50,521 bases of DNA from Flavobacterium sp. SH_e (GTDB lineage: Bacteria > Bacteroidota > Bacteroidia > Flavobacteriales > Flavobacteriaceae): NCBI RefSeq assembly GCF_025717045.1, contig NZ_JAOVZN010000011.1:1-50521 (forward strand), read 5' to 3'. Position 1 is the stretch's first letter. Every line of letters begins with the position of its first letter. The notes under the pieces are model-generated. The model had not been told where the DNA came from, searched no databases, and saw nothing but the letters and a program-made list of their open reading frames with translations. Shown one piece after another: positions 7,937 through 18,702 of the stretch. Made by a program: the position numbers and the translations under genes.

Positions 7937-10900
7937 TCAATTTCCAAAAGTGTATCGAATAGTAAGTCCTGAACTAATTGTAGTTAAAGGATAGGTAGTT
8001 GAAATAACAGGTTTAGAAAAAGAATGGTTATAATAGAATATCATAGTCAGGTTTTTGCTTAACGAATAATCTGCAGTTGTTTTCAAGGTCCAAATATTTT
8101 GTCCTGCGACCAACTGATTGTTATCGTAATCAAGATAACGCACAATGGTCTGATTGTTTCTCAGCGTCAAATCGGCTTTTATTATAATGTCGCTTTTTAC
8201 TGTATTTGTAGGATTATCAGCTAATCTAGAAGTGAAAACTACATCTTTAATACGATAGCCAACTCCTACAACATATTCTATTCCGTTTACTTCGGTCAAA
8301 TTATTATTGTCAAAACTCATTGATAAAGACCTGTCTTTGTTGATTTGCGTGAGAAGTCTAAATGAATTCTTCATTTCAAAATCGACTTTTAAAAAGGGAT
8401 TAAATTGTTCTGTTAAAGTAACATTAGACATAATCGTTTGGTTATAATAATTACCATTATCATCCATTCCGTTTGGATCTTTAGCATAATTATAATTTGA
8501 ATTAAAGGCATTTACAGTATAAGTTGCCTGATAACTGTGCTGTAGCGAAAATCGTTTAAATGTGTTTTTGAAAAAATTATACCTCATCAAACCATTATAT
8601 TTTAATGACCAGTTTGGAATTGGGAAGTTTCTAAATATTCCCAAAGCTGCATCGTTAGGATTAGTTCCCGTATACGCAGCAAGAAAAGAAGCCAATAAAA
8701 CAGATTGATTGGTGCTTCCATATCCTAAAGGGAATCCGTCAGAGCCAATATTAGTGCCGTTATTTACATTTATTCCTCTTCTTTCAGCAAGTCGGTAGGC
8801 GATTATTATTCGGTTTTTTCTAAAATTTTCAAATGCTTCAGAACCATTCTCATCACTGGCAGAAAATGCTGTTTTTATCAATGCTGTAGAAATGGAGAAA
8901 GTTCCCGAAGTATAAGGAGATCTCGAATTGTATTGTCCGTTGCTTATATCATATTGTTCTGAGAAATTTTGGGAATACGATCTATTAGCTTGTAAATCAA
9001 TTTTTAAATCTGGAATTAATTCGATATTGGCTGTTCCTTTAAAAATTTTGCTCTGAGAAGTAGAGTACATTTGATTAAATTCTTGATAATTGGTCAGCCA
9101 GCCTTTTTTTGCTGCTTCATCACGAATGTCATGCTGACTTCCAAAAATAAATCCTAACGTAGGTTTAGAAAATCCCATAAAGCCAGAAGTTGGAAGATAG
9201 CCGGGCAAAATAGTTCCATTATTTTCGCTAAAATTTAAAGTAATGTTTTTTACACTTGTTAATACTCCAGACAGCATTTTTACAAATGTGTTTTTGTTCG
9301 TATTTTCAACAGTATTTGCTTTTACAATTTTTTCTCCAGGTTTTACGACAGTGGCTTTCTGTACATTGTTTTTATTATTTGCAGTTTTCGAAATGCCTAA
9401 ATACTTGTATAAAGTCTCCATATTGAAAGTAGCATTCAAATTGCTTGTATTTGCATTTTGAACAGTATTTCCCAAATTATAAGTAACGCCATCAACTTCA
9501 ATTTTAGTTAGCGCTTCAGATGATCGCTGCCAGTTATAATCGCCAGTATAAGTTAAATTAGCTTTTACGAAACTAAAAAGAGGAATTTTGCTGATAGGAA
9601 TTTCATAATTTACAACCAGTTTTTGAACATGTTTATTTGGTTCTCCGATATCAAAATAATGATCCGAAATTTTAAAACCATCTATAGGCTGATTGTTACT
9701 GTCTAAATAGTTTTTTACAATATTACTGGTCGAAGAGGTAAAGTTTAATTTTAAAGATTTTGTCAAATTAAAAGTAAAGCCATACTGTATATTAAACTCA
9801 AAATTTCTGCTGTATGAAGGATCTAAAGCGATTCCCTCAACATCAGTCTGTCTAAATTGCTGCTGGTTAAATTGCCTTAAAATATTGGTATTGAAAGTAA
9901 TATTTGAAGGCATATAATTAAAATTAAAGTCACTCAAAAGCTTCCAATAATTGCTCTTTTTCATGAATTCTGTTTTCTTGAAAGGCTCAACAGTTTTTGT
10001 TTCTGTACTATAATCATAATTCAAAGCTGTATTGCTTCTTTGGTCAACATAGCTTTCCCTTTCGTAATCGTGACTTGAAGTTTCATTAAAAGACTGCGAA
10101 AACGTGAAGTTTTCTATGTCATAAATATGAGCTTTTTGTTCGGGCTTTCTTTCCTTTCTAACGCCAATAAAATTGATACTTGTGGTTTTTGTATAATCAA
10201 TCGCTCTGTTTTTAATGTTTTGTCTTTCTGCTTCACTTTCTGCCGTATTCAGCATAGTTTGAAGTGTAATGTCAGGGTTTTCAGGATCATACTTTGGCGT
10301 AATTGTAGCTTCAGATACAGCATAATTAAACGGCAGGGTAATTCCCCAGTTTTTTGGCATCAATTTTCCAAAATTAACATTCGTAAGCAAGTTATATTGC
10401 TGTACATCTTCCTGACTTCTTTCTAAAGAAGTTTGTTCCAAAGATCCAAAACCAATTGTGCTCATTTTTCCTGTCGCCGAAACTGTTGCAAAATCGGCAA
10501 GGTTAGAATCAATGTTTACAACAGCGGCCATTCCGCCAGTATTGTCCATTTCTGCCAAACGAAGTTCATTAAACCAAACTTCTCCTTTTATATCCTGATG
10601 AGGATCGTTATTTTTAATTCCGATCATTAAAGTTCGCACATATCCCAGATTTGGATTTCCTTTTACCCCCAATCGCAGCTTATTTGTTTTGCTGCTTAAA
10701 GAAGGATCAAGTTTCTCATTATCTTCGTCTAAATAGTAAATTCCGTCAGCGGGAAGATCGGCAGTTGCTATTTTTTTGTACAACATTTTTAGTTGAGATA
10801 ATAGTGATAAAGACAAATCGATTTCATTGCTTTCTGGCCAAACAACTTCTGGACTCAAATACGAACAGCCTGATGAAAGTGTAACTTTTAATGGAATTTC

Positions 10901-13900
10901 AATCTGATAAAAATTCTCTGTATAATCATTTCCTAAACGAATAAAAGCACTCATCTGATTATCTGCAAGTGGCGTTTGACCAGTTAATGATTCCGCGTGC
11001 AAAAACATTTTAAGTTTTTTATACTGTCTCATGTCCATACTGATGCTTTTGTAAACCGCACGTGAATCATTTGCTTCTAATCCTTTTCCGGAAACCTTCA
11101 AACCAAGCGACTGTTCATTTTGATAGATAACAGTATTACCGCTGTACGTTTGTTCTCTTTCTACGCCTGGAGGGAGTACGTAGTTTACAGGACATTTTCC
11201 GTCGTTTTCTTCGATATTAACAGCTAAAACATCCAGTTCGGTATTATCATCTTCTGTATTGGTATCATTGATGTCTAAAGTTTCAGTATAATTTCTCCAA
11301 TCGCCTTTTTGAAGATCTAATGATCCAAAACGAAGCGTGACAGGCTCGCTAAAACCTGTCATAAACATACGCATAAAGCGAATTGAAGTAAAATCTGAAA
11401 TACTTCCAATGGTATTTTCTGGCTGAGAAATAGGGATTTTAAACTGAATCCATCTTGCTTGAGTTGTATTTCCATTTGCCAATGTAACCTGAGTATTTCG
11501 AATATCAGTAATATAATTTTGACCAATTTCCATGTTTGGTTTTATATCAATGCTATATTCATAATAAGCATTGATAGTATTCATAGTAAAATCACTGTTT
11601 ATGTCTTCTACATCAGGTAAAGTTGTAGATCCACGATTGGCATCGTCTGCACTTACAGCTGAATTTCCTTCAGTTCCGTTATACTTTTTGTATCGTTCTA
11701 AAACGTCTCCTGTACTGTTAAGATAATAAGTGTAATCGTCAGCTGCGGGATCAGATTCTGAGGCATAGTTAGTATAAATCTGCGCTTCTTCACTATTTTT
11801 TAAACCATCTAAACCTATATCTTGATTAGAACGATTTGCAGTATCGGTATCAAAAGCGTAGGTTAGTGATTGCGACGCTGGAACATCTCCCCAAACTCCA
11901 CGAGGTGTTACCATTATTTGATCTGTTCCGAGTCCGTTTTCATATTGTTTTCTTCCGTCTTTAAGAACATCTTCGGAGATTTCACCTAAATTAAAATAGA
12001 CTTTTCCTGAATTGACATCATTGGTTTTTCCATTTCCAATATAAGGATCTAAAACCCAAAACTGAATGTATTGTACATTTCCCTGTTCGAAATTGGTCGA
12101 ATTTAAAGATCTCATGATTCCTCCAAAGTTTTCTTTTGGAGAGGCAGAATAATTGAGCGAATTATTATAAGGTCCTCTTTCTGATGGATAATAACTTAAA
12201 TCTAAAGTGCTGACAACAAGAGTTTGTCCCGTTTCGGTTTCTGTGTTTGGATATAATTCTTCTTTATAAATTCTTCTAGTTGAATTAAGAGAAATATCAT
12301 CATTAGAAATTCCTGATGGTTTAGAAGTGTAAAACACAGGGTCAATGCTGTACCAAGCCAATTTTGCCCTTTTGTAGCCATAACTTAAATCTGTTGCACT
12401 TTCGTTAAAATTATAAAGGCTTGTAGTATTATTTGCAGGCGTAGAAGCAAGGCTCCAAGAATAAGCAGAACTTAAATCGATAGTTGTTGCAGCAGTTTCA
12501 AAATCATCGACATAAATGGTTGACTCTCCTTCAAAATCGCTTGCTTTTGCTGTATTTGGTTTTAAAAAAGCAACTTCGCCTCGAACCGAAAGATTCGAAG
12601 GAACATCGGTATCAATATTAGGAAGTTTATTGACCAGTCGGGTAAAGAAAGGAACTTCGCTAGAAAAATTGGTATTCAATCCGAAAATGGTGTTATCAAC
12701 AGATTCCTGCCCATAAACCGATTTTTGTGTATAAGGTTTCTCAGTGTATTTTAAATAAGTAGCTCCAATAGTAAATTGATCTGATATTTTATGATCGATA
12801 TTTAAGCCAATGAAATTTTTAGTCTGTTGTCCAAAAACGGAGTTGCTTTCTAGTGTCACCGTAATACTGGCATTTGAAGCCAATAATGCAGCATCAAGAA
12901 TATGTACTTTTCCTAATTGATAATCTACGCTATAATCAATTCCCTCGGTTAAAGTTCTTCCGTCGGCTGTAACAATTACTGATCCTTTTGCAACGTTGGT
13001 TGAACCAATTGAAATTCCATCTGATCCAGAAGATTTATATTTTCCCTTTAATAAATACTTGTTTTTATCACTATCCTGAAGAGCGCCAGTTTGCGTATTG
13101 TTGTACAAACTTCTAAAAACATACTTTTTCTGATTTGCATTGTATGATGCTGTATTGTTATAATCTTCTGATGAGTTTGTCGTCAGTTTTTTAAAAATCA
13201 GCTCACCAAAAGGTTCTTTTGTGGTAAAAATAATTCGCCCATTTGAAGCGTCAACTGTAATGCCAGATACGTAATCAAAAAAGCCATCTCCGCCATCTTG
13301 CGGATCATTAGTTGAATTTAACCTATCCATATTAAAAACTTTCAATAAAGGCGTTTCAGCTACTTTATTTTCGTCTGATGGATTTGGCGGAAAAGAAGTA
13401 ACTGGAGTAATATAATTTAGTTGTGAAGGATTTGTATAGAGAATATTGAATTTAAAATCATCTTGCGTTATTTGGTAAGCATTCGGAATTTGGTAAATGT
13501 TTTTCATCATTAAATTCCAAACAGGATCTTTTATATTGACCAAACTGCTTTTTAGCATTTTTAAAACCAAACTTTGCGTAGTAATAGTTTGAGAATCGGT
13601 TACCACAGTAGCATCGACACCATCATCTGCAAATTCACCAACTTGATATACCTGATCGCCTGAAGTATACTGATATGCGACAGCAAGAACTTCATCATTA
13701 GCCAATTTCTGAGTCAAAGAAATATATCCTAATTGCTTATTTAAAGTATATTCTGTTGAAGTTAATTTCCTTGCATTTTCAAGTTTCGAATAATCTTGTC
13801 CTTCTTTTACAGTAGCATTAAAACCAGATGCTGAAGTCGCAATTTCACGGATATTACTATTCAATAAACCGCTTCCAGATTTAATCTGAGCTGGATCATA

Positions 13901-15046
13901 ATCATTATTTGTATTGTCAGGCGGAGAATCGGCTGCGTTATTAAACATTCCTGTTGAAGGGCTCAGAACCACAACCTGATCATCTGAAAGGCCAGTCAAT
14001 TGTGCTTCACCCAAATCCTGAACCGCAACAATATTTCTTAAATTATTGGCAGTTGTGCTAACACGGCTTTGCTTATTGGTTACCCAGACTTCAATTCTTG
14101 AAATCTGAATACGGCTATCAATTAATGGGTAATTTTTTAGAGTAGCATCATATTTGTTTCTAAAATACTGTGATAAGAAAAAATGCCTGTTACTGTCATA
14201 ATCCAAGGCATACAAATTAAACTCTTGAACCGCTCCGCTGCCTTCTGCACTGACAGTTTTGGTTTCTGACTTTTGCTGAGAGAAAACGCCCGTAACGGTT
14301 GTTTTTCCAAACTGTAAAGCTGTTTTTACGCCAAATAAGTTTTGCACTCCAGTAATTAAAGAGCTGTTTAAAGGCATACTAACATTTCCCACTTCAACTT
14401 TCTGTACAATATCATCTTCATCAGGAGTATATTCTAGTTTGAACATATTCTGAAATGCAAATGTAGATTGAGTATCATAATTGACATTTACACTTAATCT
14501 TGTACCTATTTTACCAACTAGTCCGAGACTAATTCGTTGGTCAAAATCAAAAGTAAGACTTGATCTGTTTCTGGTTGAGATTGCAGGATTATCTTGTTTA
14601 GAATACAATAAACCCAAATCCATTTCTACTGATCCTGTTGGTTTTACGTCGATTGTATTACTTCCAAAAATAGATTCAAAAAAGCTGGAATTGACATAAT
14701 ATCTTGGTAACAAATCTTTTTTTGCATTTTCTGTGCCCTTTTTTTTGCCATCAACCGCATCCATTTTTTTCCTGAAATAATTTCTTCTAGCTTCTTTCAG
14801 CATTAAATCTTCATATTCGGCAGGAGTTAGATAAAGAGGATAATTTATTGAAAAATCATCGACAGAATCGGTATAAACATAAGTATTGGTAAAAGGATCG
14901 TAAGTATAAGAAGATAAGATGCTTTTAGGGTTTTCGATTTCAATTTTTCCTATATCAAATCCACTTTTTATAGTGTCTTGCGATACTTGAGCGTTTGAAA
15001 TAAAAGCACTGAAAAATATCAGAAAAAAGAATAATTTTTTAATCAT
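7937..15046 (-). CDS. sprA: SprA/Sov-type T9SS outer-membrane translocon
   Basis: 2369 aa with a signal peptide (MIKKLFFFLIFFSAFISNAQ). SprA of F. johnsoniae is, as I recall, about 2400 aa and forms a giant 36-strand barrel that exports type IX secretion substrates. Family hallmarks include the N-terminal stretch with RISLGLVGKIG, VNYDTQSTFAFQN, a GNVSMPLNSSLI motif, GVKTALQFGKTTVTGVFSQQ, and beta-strand-rich sequence to the end (TIRYTFGN). No internal stop or frameshift is apparent. The usual flavobacterial context that I recall (ruvA upstream, gcvH downstream) is absent. This may be a second copy or a rearranged locus, so the gene symbol is by family. It would export proteins such as the SprB-repeat protein at 1-2976. 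Confidence 0.9.
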   Translation of the reverse strand: MIKKLFFFLIFFSAFISNAQVSQDTIKSGFDIGKIEIENPKSILSSYTYDPFTNTYVYTDSVDDFSINYPLYLTPAEYEDLMLKEARRNYFRKKMDAVDGKKKGTENAKKDLLPRYYVNSSFFESIFGSNTIDVKPTGSVEMDLGLLYSKQDNPAISTRNRSSLTFDFDQRISLGLVGKIGTRLSVNVNYDTQSTFAFQNMFKLEYTPDEDDIVQKVEVGNVSMPLNSSLITGVQNLFGVKTALQFGKTTVTGVFSQQKSETKTVSAEGSGAVQEFNLYALDYDSNRHFFLSQYFRNKYDATLKNYPLIDSRIQISRIEVWVTNKQSRVSTTANNLRNIVAVQDLGEAQLTGLSDDQVVVLSPSTGMFNNAADSPPDNTNNDYDPAQIKSGSGLLNSNIREIATSASGFNATVKEGQDYSKLENARKLTSTEYTLNKQLGYISLTQKLANDEVLAVAYQYTSGDQVYQVGEFADDGVDATVVTDSQTITTQSLVLKMLKSSLVNIKDPVWNLMMKNIYQIPNAYQITQDDFKFNILYTNPSQLNYITPVTSFPPNPSDENKVAETPLLKVFNMDRLNSTNDPQDGGDGFFDYVSGITVDASNGRIIFTTKEPFGELIFKKLTTNSSEDYNNTASYNANQKKYVFRSLYNNTQTGALQDSDKNKYLLKGKYKSSGSDGISIGSTNVAKGSVIVTADGRTLTEGIDYSVDYQLGKVHILDAALLASNASITVTLESNSVFGQQTKNFIGLNIDHKISDQFTIGATYLKYTEKPYTQKSVYGQESVDNTIFGLNTNFSSEVPFFTRLVNKLPNIDTDVPSNLSVRGEVAFLKPNTAKASDFEGESTIYVDDFETAATTIDLSSAYSWSLASTPANNTTSLYNFNESATDLSYGYKRAKLAWYSIDPVFYTSKPSGISNDDISLNSTRRIYKEELYPNTETETGQTLVVSTLDLSYYPSERGPYNNSLNYSASPKENFGGIMRSLNSTNFEQGNVQYIQFWVLDPYIGNGKTNDVNSGKVYFNLGEISEDVLKDGRKQYENGLGTDQIMVTPRGVWGDVPASQSLTYAFDTDTANRSNQDIGLDGLKNSEEAQIYTNYASESDPAADDYTYYLNSTGDVLERYKKYNGTEGNSAVSADDANRGSTTLPDVEDINSDFTMNTINAYYEYSIDIKPNMEIGQNYITDIRNTQVTLANGNTTQARWIQFKIPISQPENTIGSISDFTSIRFMRMFMTGFSEPVTLRFGSLDLQKGDWRNYTETLDINDTNTEDDNTELDVLAVNIEENDGKCPVNYVLPPGVEREQTYSGNTVIYQNEQSLGLKVSGKGLEANDSRAVYKSISMDMRQYKKLKMFLHAESLTGQTPLADNQMSAFIRLGNDYTENFYQIEIPLKVTLSSGCSYLSPEVVWPESNEIDLSLSLLSQLKMLYKKIATADLPADGIYYLDEDNEKLDPSLSSKTNKLRLGVKGNPNLGYVRTLMIGIKNNDPHQDIKGEVWFNELRLAEMDNTGGMAAVVNIDSNLADFATVSATGKMSTIGFGSLEQTSLERSQEDVQQYNLLTNVNFGKLMPKNWGITLPFNYAVSEATITPKYDPENPDITLQTMLNTAESEAERQNIKNRAIDYTKTTSINFIGVRKERKPEQKAHIYDIENFTFSQSFNETSSHDYERESYVDQRSNTALNYDYSTETKTVEPFKKTEFMKKSNYWKLLSDFNFNYMPSNITFNTNILRQFNQQQFRQTDVEGIALDPSYSRNFEFNIQYGFTFNLTKSLKLNFTSSTSNIVKNYLDSNNQPIDGFKISDHYFDIGEPNKHVQKLVVNYEIPISKIPLFSFVKANLTYTGDYNWQRSSEALTKIEVDGVTYNLGNTVQNANTSNLNATFNMETLYKYLGISKTANNKNNVQKATVVKPGEKIVKANTVENTNKNTFVKMLSGVLTSVKNITLNFSENNGTILPGYLPTSGFMGFSKPTLGFIFGSQHDIRDEAAKKGWLTNYQEFNQMYSTSQSKIFKGTANIELIPDLKIDLQANRSYSQNFSEQYDISNGQYNSRSPYTSGTFSISTALIKTAFSASDENGSEAFENFRKNRIIIAYRLAERRGINVNNGTNIGSDGFPLGYGSTNQSVLLASFLAAYTGTNPNDAALGIFRNFPIPNWSLKYNGLMRYNFFKNTFKRFSLQHSYQATYTVNAFNSNYNYAKDPNGMDDNGNYYNQTIMSNVTLTEQFNPFLKVDFEMKNSFRLLTQINKDRSLSMSFDNNNLTEVNGIEYVVGVGYRIKDVVFTSRLADNPTNTVKSDIIIKADLTLRNNQTIVRYLDYDNNQLVAGQNIWTLKTTADYSLSKNLTMIFYYNHSFSKPVISTTYPLTTISSGLTIRYTFGN

Positions 15047-15385
15047 TTACCAGATCCTGATAACCTTTTGCTTATTGGTTTAAATAAATACTATATCCAA
15101 AAATCCTGATGAAAGTATGTGCACACCTTCAGGTTTTTGAAAAAGAAATAATTAGGATGTTACCAGAAGTAGTTTTGTTTGATAGGCGCGTAGGGTTAAA
15201 GGAGCTTTTTGGTTTTCTCAATTCTTACTCAAAGGAATGATTTCGCTTCGGGATAAAATAATAAAGTAGAAGTATAGAGATTTTTACTATACTAAAAAGA
15301 TAAATTGATCGATGAAAATTTATTGGATGTGGTGTTTTTTATTCATAAAATGAAAAGAAAAAACAGGTGTGCTATGTTGCAGAGT
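15047..15385. other. intergenic region upstream of the SprA homologue
   Basis: About 340 bp of AT-rich sequence between the SprA start and the terminator of the next minus-strand gene. I find no RNA gene, no credible ORF (only a 13-codon ATG frame at 15312) and no clear minus-strand TAnnTTTG box. It should contain the sprA promoter, which I cannot place. Confidence 0.5.
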
Positions 15386-15423
15386 AAAAAAAATCCTAAA
15401 CAATGATATGTCATTGTTTAGGA
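15386..15423 (-). terminator. intrinsic terminator after the 957-aa gene
   Basis: A perfect 13-bp stem (TCCTAAACAATGA 15394-15406 with TCATTGTTTAGGA 15411-15423) has a 4-nt loop. On the minus strand it is followed by eight T (A run 15386-15393). It lies 58 bp beyond the stop codon at 15482. Confidence 0.9.
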
Positions 15424-15481
15424 ATTGAGAAATAGTTGATGAGGTTAGAATGTTTTGTAAAAGTGAGAGATTAAAATAAAA

Positions 15482-18355
15482 TTATTTTAATCTAGTAAAG
15501 AGATTCACAAGAGGAATATCAATTTTAACTCCAAGACTAAATACAGCTGCATCAAATGTTTTGTTGTTTACCAAATATTCCGTTTTTTGTCCTTCTATCG
15601 TTGTTGTAATTGTAGATGATTTTAAGGGTAAGAACTTAACGCTGAAAAAAGCAACAAATGGAGTTTTTCTAAAGCTATACATTCCACTTATAGATGGACT
15701 GAATACTTCCGAAAAATGAACATCTTTCGGATATTCTACTGTTGATGAAACTAAATAATGATTTACAATATTTCCCAAATCAACAACATCAATCGTAAAT
15801 CCAAAATTATCGGGGTTAGGTCCTCTTTCGGACCATGTAAATGCAAAGCCTATAGGAGCCGTTATTCCTGCTGTAAATTGTTTTTCTAGCGAAGAAGTAT
15901 TTCCATTTGGATAAATTTGAGAAAGTTGAGCGCCAACATATCCGTTCAAATCAATAGAATGTCTTACTCTTCTTTTTAATTTGTAAGATGTTGGAGGTAA
16001 GGCATGTGAGTCTATTACATTGGCTAAGTCTTGTTCGTTTTTAGCAGATAAGATATCACTAAAGAAAGAAGTAAGTTTTAATAATTGGTCTTGATATTTT
16101 TTTCTCGCTTCTTCTATGTCACTATTTGCAGTTTTGATTTGTTGATCAATATTTTGTGAGGATTTTGAAAAATCAGATAATTTTTTCTGATCGAAGTTCT
16201 TACCATCATAAAAACTTAATATTTTTAAAAATGCTATTTTTGAAGTTTTGTCCAGATTTAGATATGTAGAAAATTCAGTCAGATGTTGTTCAAAATTAGA
16301 ATCGATTTTTTTTATGATGTTATAATTATAGTCATGATTTAGACCTTTTACGAAACCAATGAAAGGTTGAATTTTTAAGTAGTCTTTAATTGTAAATTTC
16401 TTAGATGGATTATCCAAAGGAATAATTTCTAAGTTATTTTGAGAGACATTAAAAATTATTTTATTTGTTGCATCTTTGCTAATGAGAAATAGAGTGTCTT
16501 TTTTTAATCCAATTTGCATATTTTGGATATAAAAATCCTTACTAACATAATTGTTTTTGTAAATTGAAATTTTTTCAATTATGCTAGTTAGTTTTTTAAT
16601 TCCTGTGGAATAATTTTTATTCTGCATATGGTCATATAAATCAACGCAGTCTTTTATTATTGTGATGTCAAATTTATTCGTTTGATTGTTTAAATTTGTT
16701 TTGCTAAAGGAAGGATATTTAGTATTATAGTCTAAATTGTCAATAATTTGCGAAGTTATCTGCCATACATTATAAAAATTGTAACTGGAAATATCATTTT
16801 TATTCTCTAAGGCTTTCTGATAATCTTTATTTACCTTATCAAATTGACTTAATGATATTAATAAATTGCCCAACCATTTTGATAAATTTTCTTTTTGAGT
16901 AATTATATATTCTCTTTGAAAAAAAACAGTATCCTCATCAAATTTTGAACCATATTTAATTTTTATTAACTGATTTAAAGTAACCCATTGGTTTTGACTT
17001 AGAGCATTAATTTCTTCATAAGAAATCAATCTAAAATTTTTTTCATCAATACTGAAAAATTCATTAGTTAAAATGTAAAGTAAAGATATAGATCTATTTA
17101 ATGACTTTTGAATTTCATTGTTTTTCTCAAAATCTCCAATAATATTATTATAGTCAAATTCGGGATTAGTATATAAATATCGAATGATATCTCTGTAGTT
17201 ATACTTTTCTGAAACCAATCTATTTAATTCATAACTAAAATTTACACAACTTGCAAAAATCATAGCTTTTTCTTGGCTATTATTAAATATTAAATTTTTG
17301 ACCCAGGTAGAAGAAGCTAAATTTTTTGGCATTTTAATGAAATCTGAAGAGATTGCATATCTCCACGCAATACTAAAATTGGGTGTTTTAAAATCTTCAA
17401 GACTTTCAATGAGTTTTATTGTTTCAGGAAAAGCTTCAAAAATTAATGGATTATTCATGTTTTCTCTTAATTGATCCATAAACCAAATAACAGCTTCCTG
17501 TTGTGCTCTTTTTGCTAGAAATATAGCCATAGCATTTATAAGATCAGATTCACTTGGTAAATTGAATGAGTTTGTTGCCGCTCTTTGTTCTGCAGATTGA
17601 ATAATTGAGTTTATTTCTATTTGAGTTGGGTAATATTTAATTTCTTCTGATTCGTTATTTTTAGTATTGTCACTACTATTCCTACCGGTAGAAGAAAAAT
17701 GATGTTCTACATATTGATCAGTAAAATCTTTAACTTTTTGGGAGTATGTTTCTTTAGTGATAGAATCTTCTTTTATTAATGCGTTAATAGAATCTTTTAA
17801 AAGTGTTTCAAGTTTTGCCCTTTCAATTGAATCTGCGTGAATCGTAAGCATTTCTTTGTCGTTTTCAGATAATTTAATATAGTTATTTATGTTTTCTTTT
17901 AAATCATTAATCAAATTATTAAGGGGGAGTATTTTTTTTTCTATCTCATTATGTTTCTTTTGGTATGTATTATAGTCTTTTTGAAGCTTTTCATTGTAAC
18001 TACTGAAATTTCCTGAGTATAGATCAGTTGATACCGCCAATTCCAAAGTTTGTCTTTTTACATCTCTTTTGTGAAGAAATGCTCCAACAAAATCCATGTT
18101 TTTTTCTTCTTTTCCAAGTTTTAGATAATTTTGCAACGTAGCATTTGCTTTTTCAATACCTATAGATTCTATAATTGAATTATAAACTTGATTTGCTTGG
18201 GGTTGTTCTAAATCAGCAGTGATATATTTACTTAAATAGTACAGATTATATAATGACATTTTTTTTTCTTCTCCTTGAGAAAAAACTTTGGGTGAAAATA
18301 GTACTCCAAAAAATAAAGCAAGAATTGTAATAGCGAAAAAACGTTTAATTTTCAT
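15482..18355 (-). CDS. secreted coiled-coil protein with possible C-terminal beta-barrel, unknown
   Basis: I do not recognise this gene. An upstream in-frame ATG (18394) exists, but ATG 18355 gives a clean signal peptide (MKIKRFFAITILALFFGVLF...FSQG), so I use it: 957 aa. Positively and negatively charged heptad-like stretches occur near residues 120-200 and 760-800, and the middle is Lys/Asn-rich and probably helical. From about residue 800 (YKLKRRVRHSIDLNGYVGAQ) to the end it has alternating beta-strand sequence with aromatic girdles (GITAPIGFAFTW, FVAFFSVKFLPL, FSLGVKIDIPLVNLF), as in outer-membrane barrels. A strong terminator follows. It is single and divergent from the TPR gene. An outer-membrane or periplasmic-bridging role is inference. 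Confidence 0.6.
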   Translation of the reverse strand: MKIKRFFAITILALFFGVLFSPKVFSQGEEKKMSLYNLYYLSKYITADLEQPQANQVYNSIIESIGIEKANATLQNYLKLGKEEKNMDFVGAFLHKRDVKRQTLELAVSTDLYSGNFSSYNEKLQKDYNTYQKKHNEIEKKILPLNNLINDLKENINNYIKLSENDKEMLTIHADSIERAKLETLLKDSINALIKEDSITKETYSQKVKDFTDQYVEHHFSSTGRNSSDNTKNNESEEIKYYPTQIEINSIIQSAEQRAATNSFNLPSESDLINAMAIFLAKRAQQEAVIWFMDQLRENMNNPLIFEAFPETIKLIESLEDFKTPNFSIAWRYAISSDFIKMPKNLASSTWVKNLIFNNSQEKAMIFASCVNFSYELNRLVSEKYNYRDIIRYLYTNPEFDYNNIIGDFEKNNEIQKSLNRSISLLYILTNEFFSIDEKNFRLISYEEINALSQNQWVTLNQLIKIKYGSKFDEDTVFFQREYIITQKENLSKWLGNLLISLSQFDKVNKDYQKALENKNDISSYNFYNVWQITSQIIDNLDYNTKYPSFSKTNLNNQTNKFDITIIKDCVDLYDHMQNKNYSTGIKKLTSIIEKISIYKNNYVSKDFYIQNMQIGLKKDTLFLISKDATNKIIFNVSQNNLEIIPLDNPSKKFTIKDYLKIQPFIGFVKGLNHDYNYNIIKKIDSNFEQHLTEFSTYLNLDKTSKIAFLKILSFYDGKNFDQKKLSDFSKSSQNIDQQIKTANSDIEEARKKYQDQLLKLTSFFSDILSAKNEQDLANVIDSHALPPTSYKLKRRVRHSIDLNGYVGAQLSQIYPNGNTSSLEKQFTAGITAPIGFAFTWSERGPNPDNFGFTIDVVDLGNIVNHYLVSSTVEYPKDVHFSEVFSPSISGMYSFRKTPFVAFFSVKFLPLKSSTITTTIEGQKTEYLVNNKTFDAAVFSLGVKIDIPLVNLFTRLK

Positions 18356-18702
18356 AATGCAAATTTTAAATTGAAACAAAAATTTCTTTAACAAATCATT
18401 TATGAACTTGGAGCAAATGCTTTCTAATATTTCTATACAATTTTAGTAATAAATAGATTATAAAAAAATAGGTATTTATACTGTTTTTGTTTAAATTATT
18501 GAAAATGTGTAAATTGAAAGGTAAAAGAGATTTTTACGCATGTTAAATTAGTCTTGCTTTATCTATTTGTAAAACAAGTAGATATGCTTGTTTTTTTGTA
18601 CTTTTATACAAAATACATCTTCCTCAATCTGCCAAAGTAAAAACGGTTTCTTAGTTCAACGAGCTTTTCACGGATTTTTAATAAATACAAATAATTATTG
18701 TG
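18356..18702. other. divergent intergenic region with two dyads
   Basis: About 350 bp between the divergent 957-aa gene and the TPR gene. It holds a dyad TTTTGTA (18594-18600)-N6-TACAAAA (18607-18613) and, just before it, an imperfect dyad CTATTTGT-AAA-ACAAGTAG near 18562-18581. Either could be an operator. No TAnnTTTG box is clear on either strand. Confidence 0.35.

Noticed and set aside
9243..9461. Plus-strand frames inside the SprA homologue
   Set aside because: Several short frames are antisense shadows of a continuous, well-conserved 2369-codon gene.
15312..15353. 13-codon ATG frame upstream of sprA as a leader peptide
   Set aside because: It is on the wrong strand for sprA, has no terminator partner and shows no amino-acid bias relevant to a pathway.
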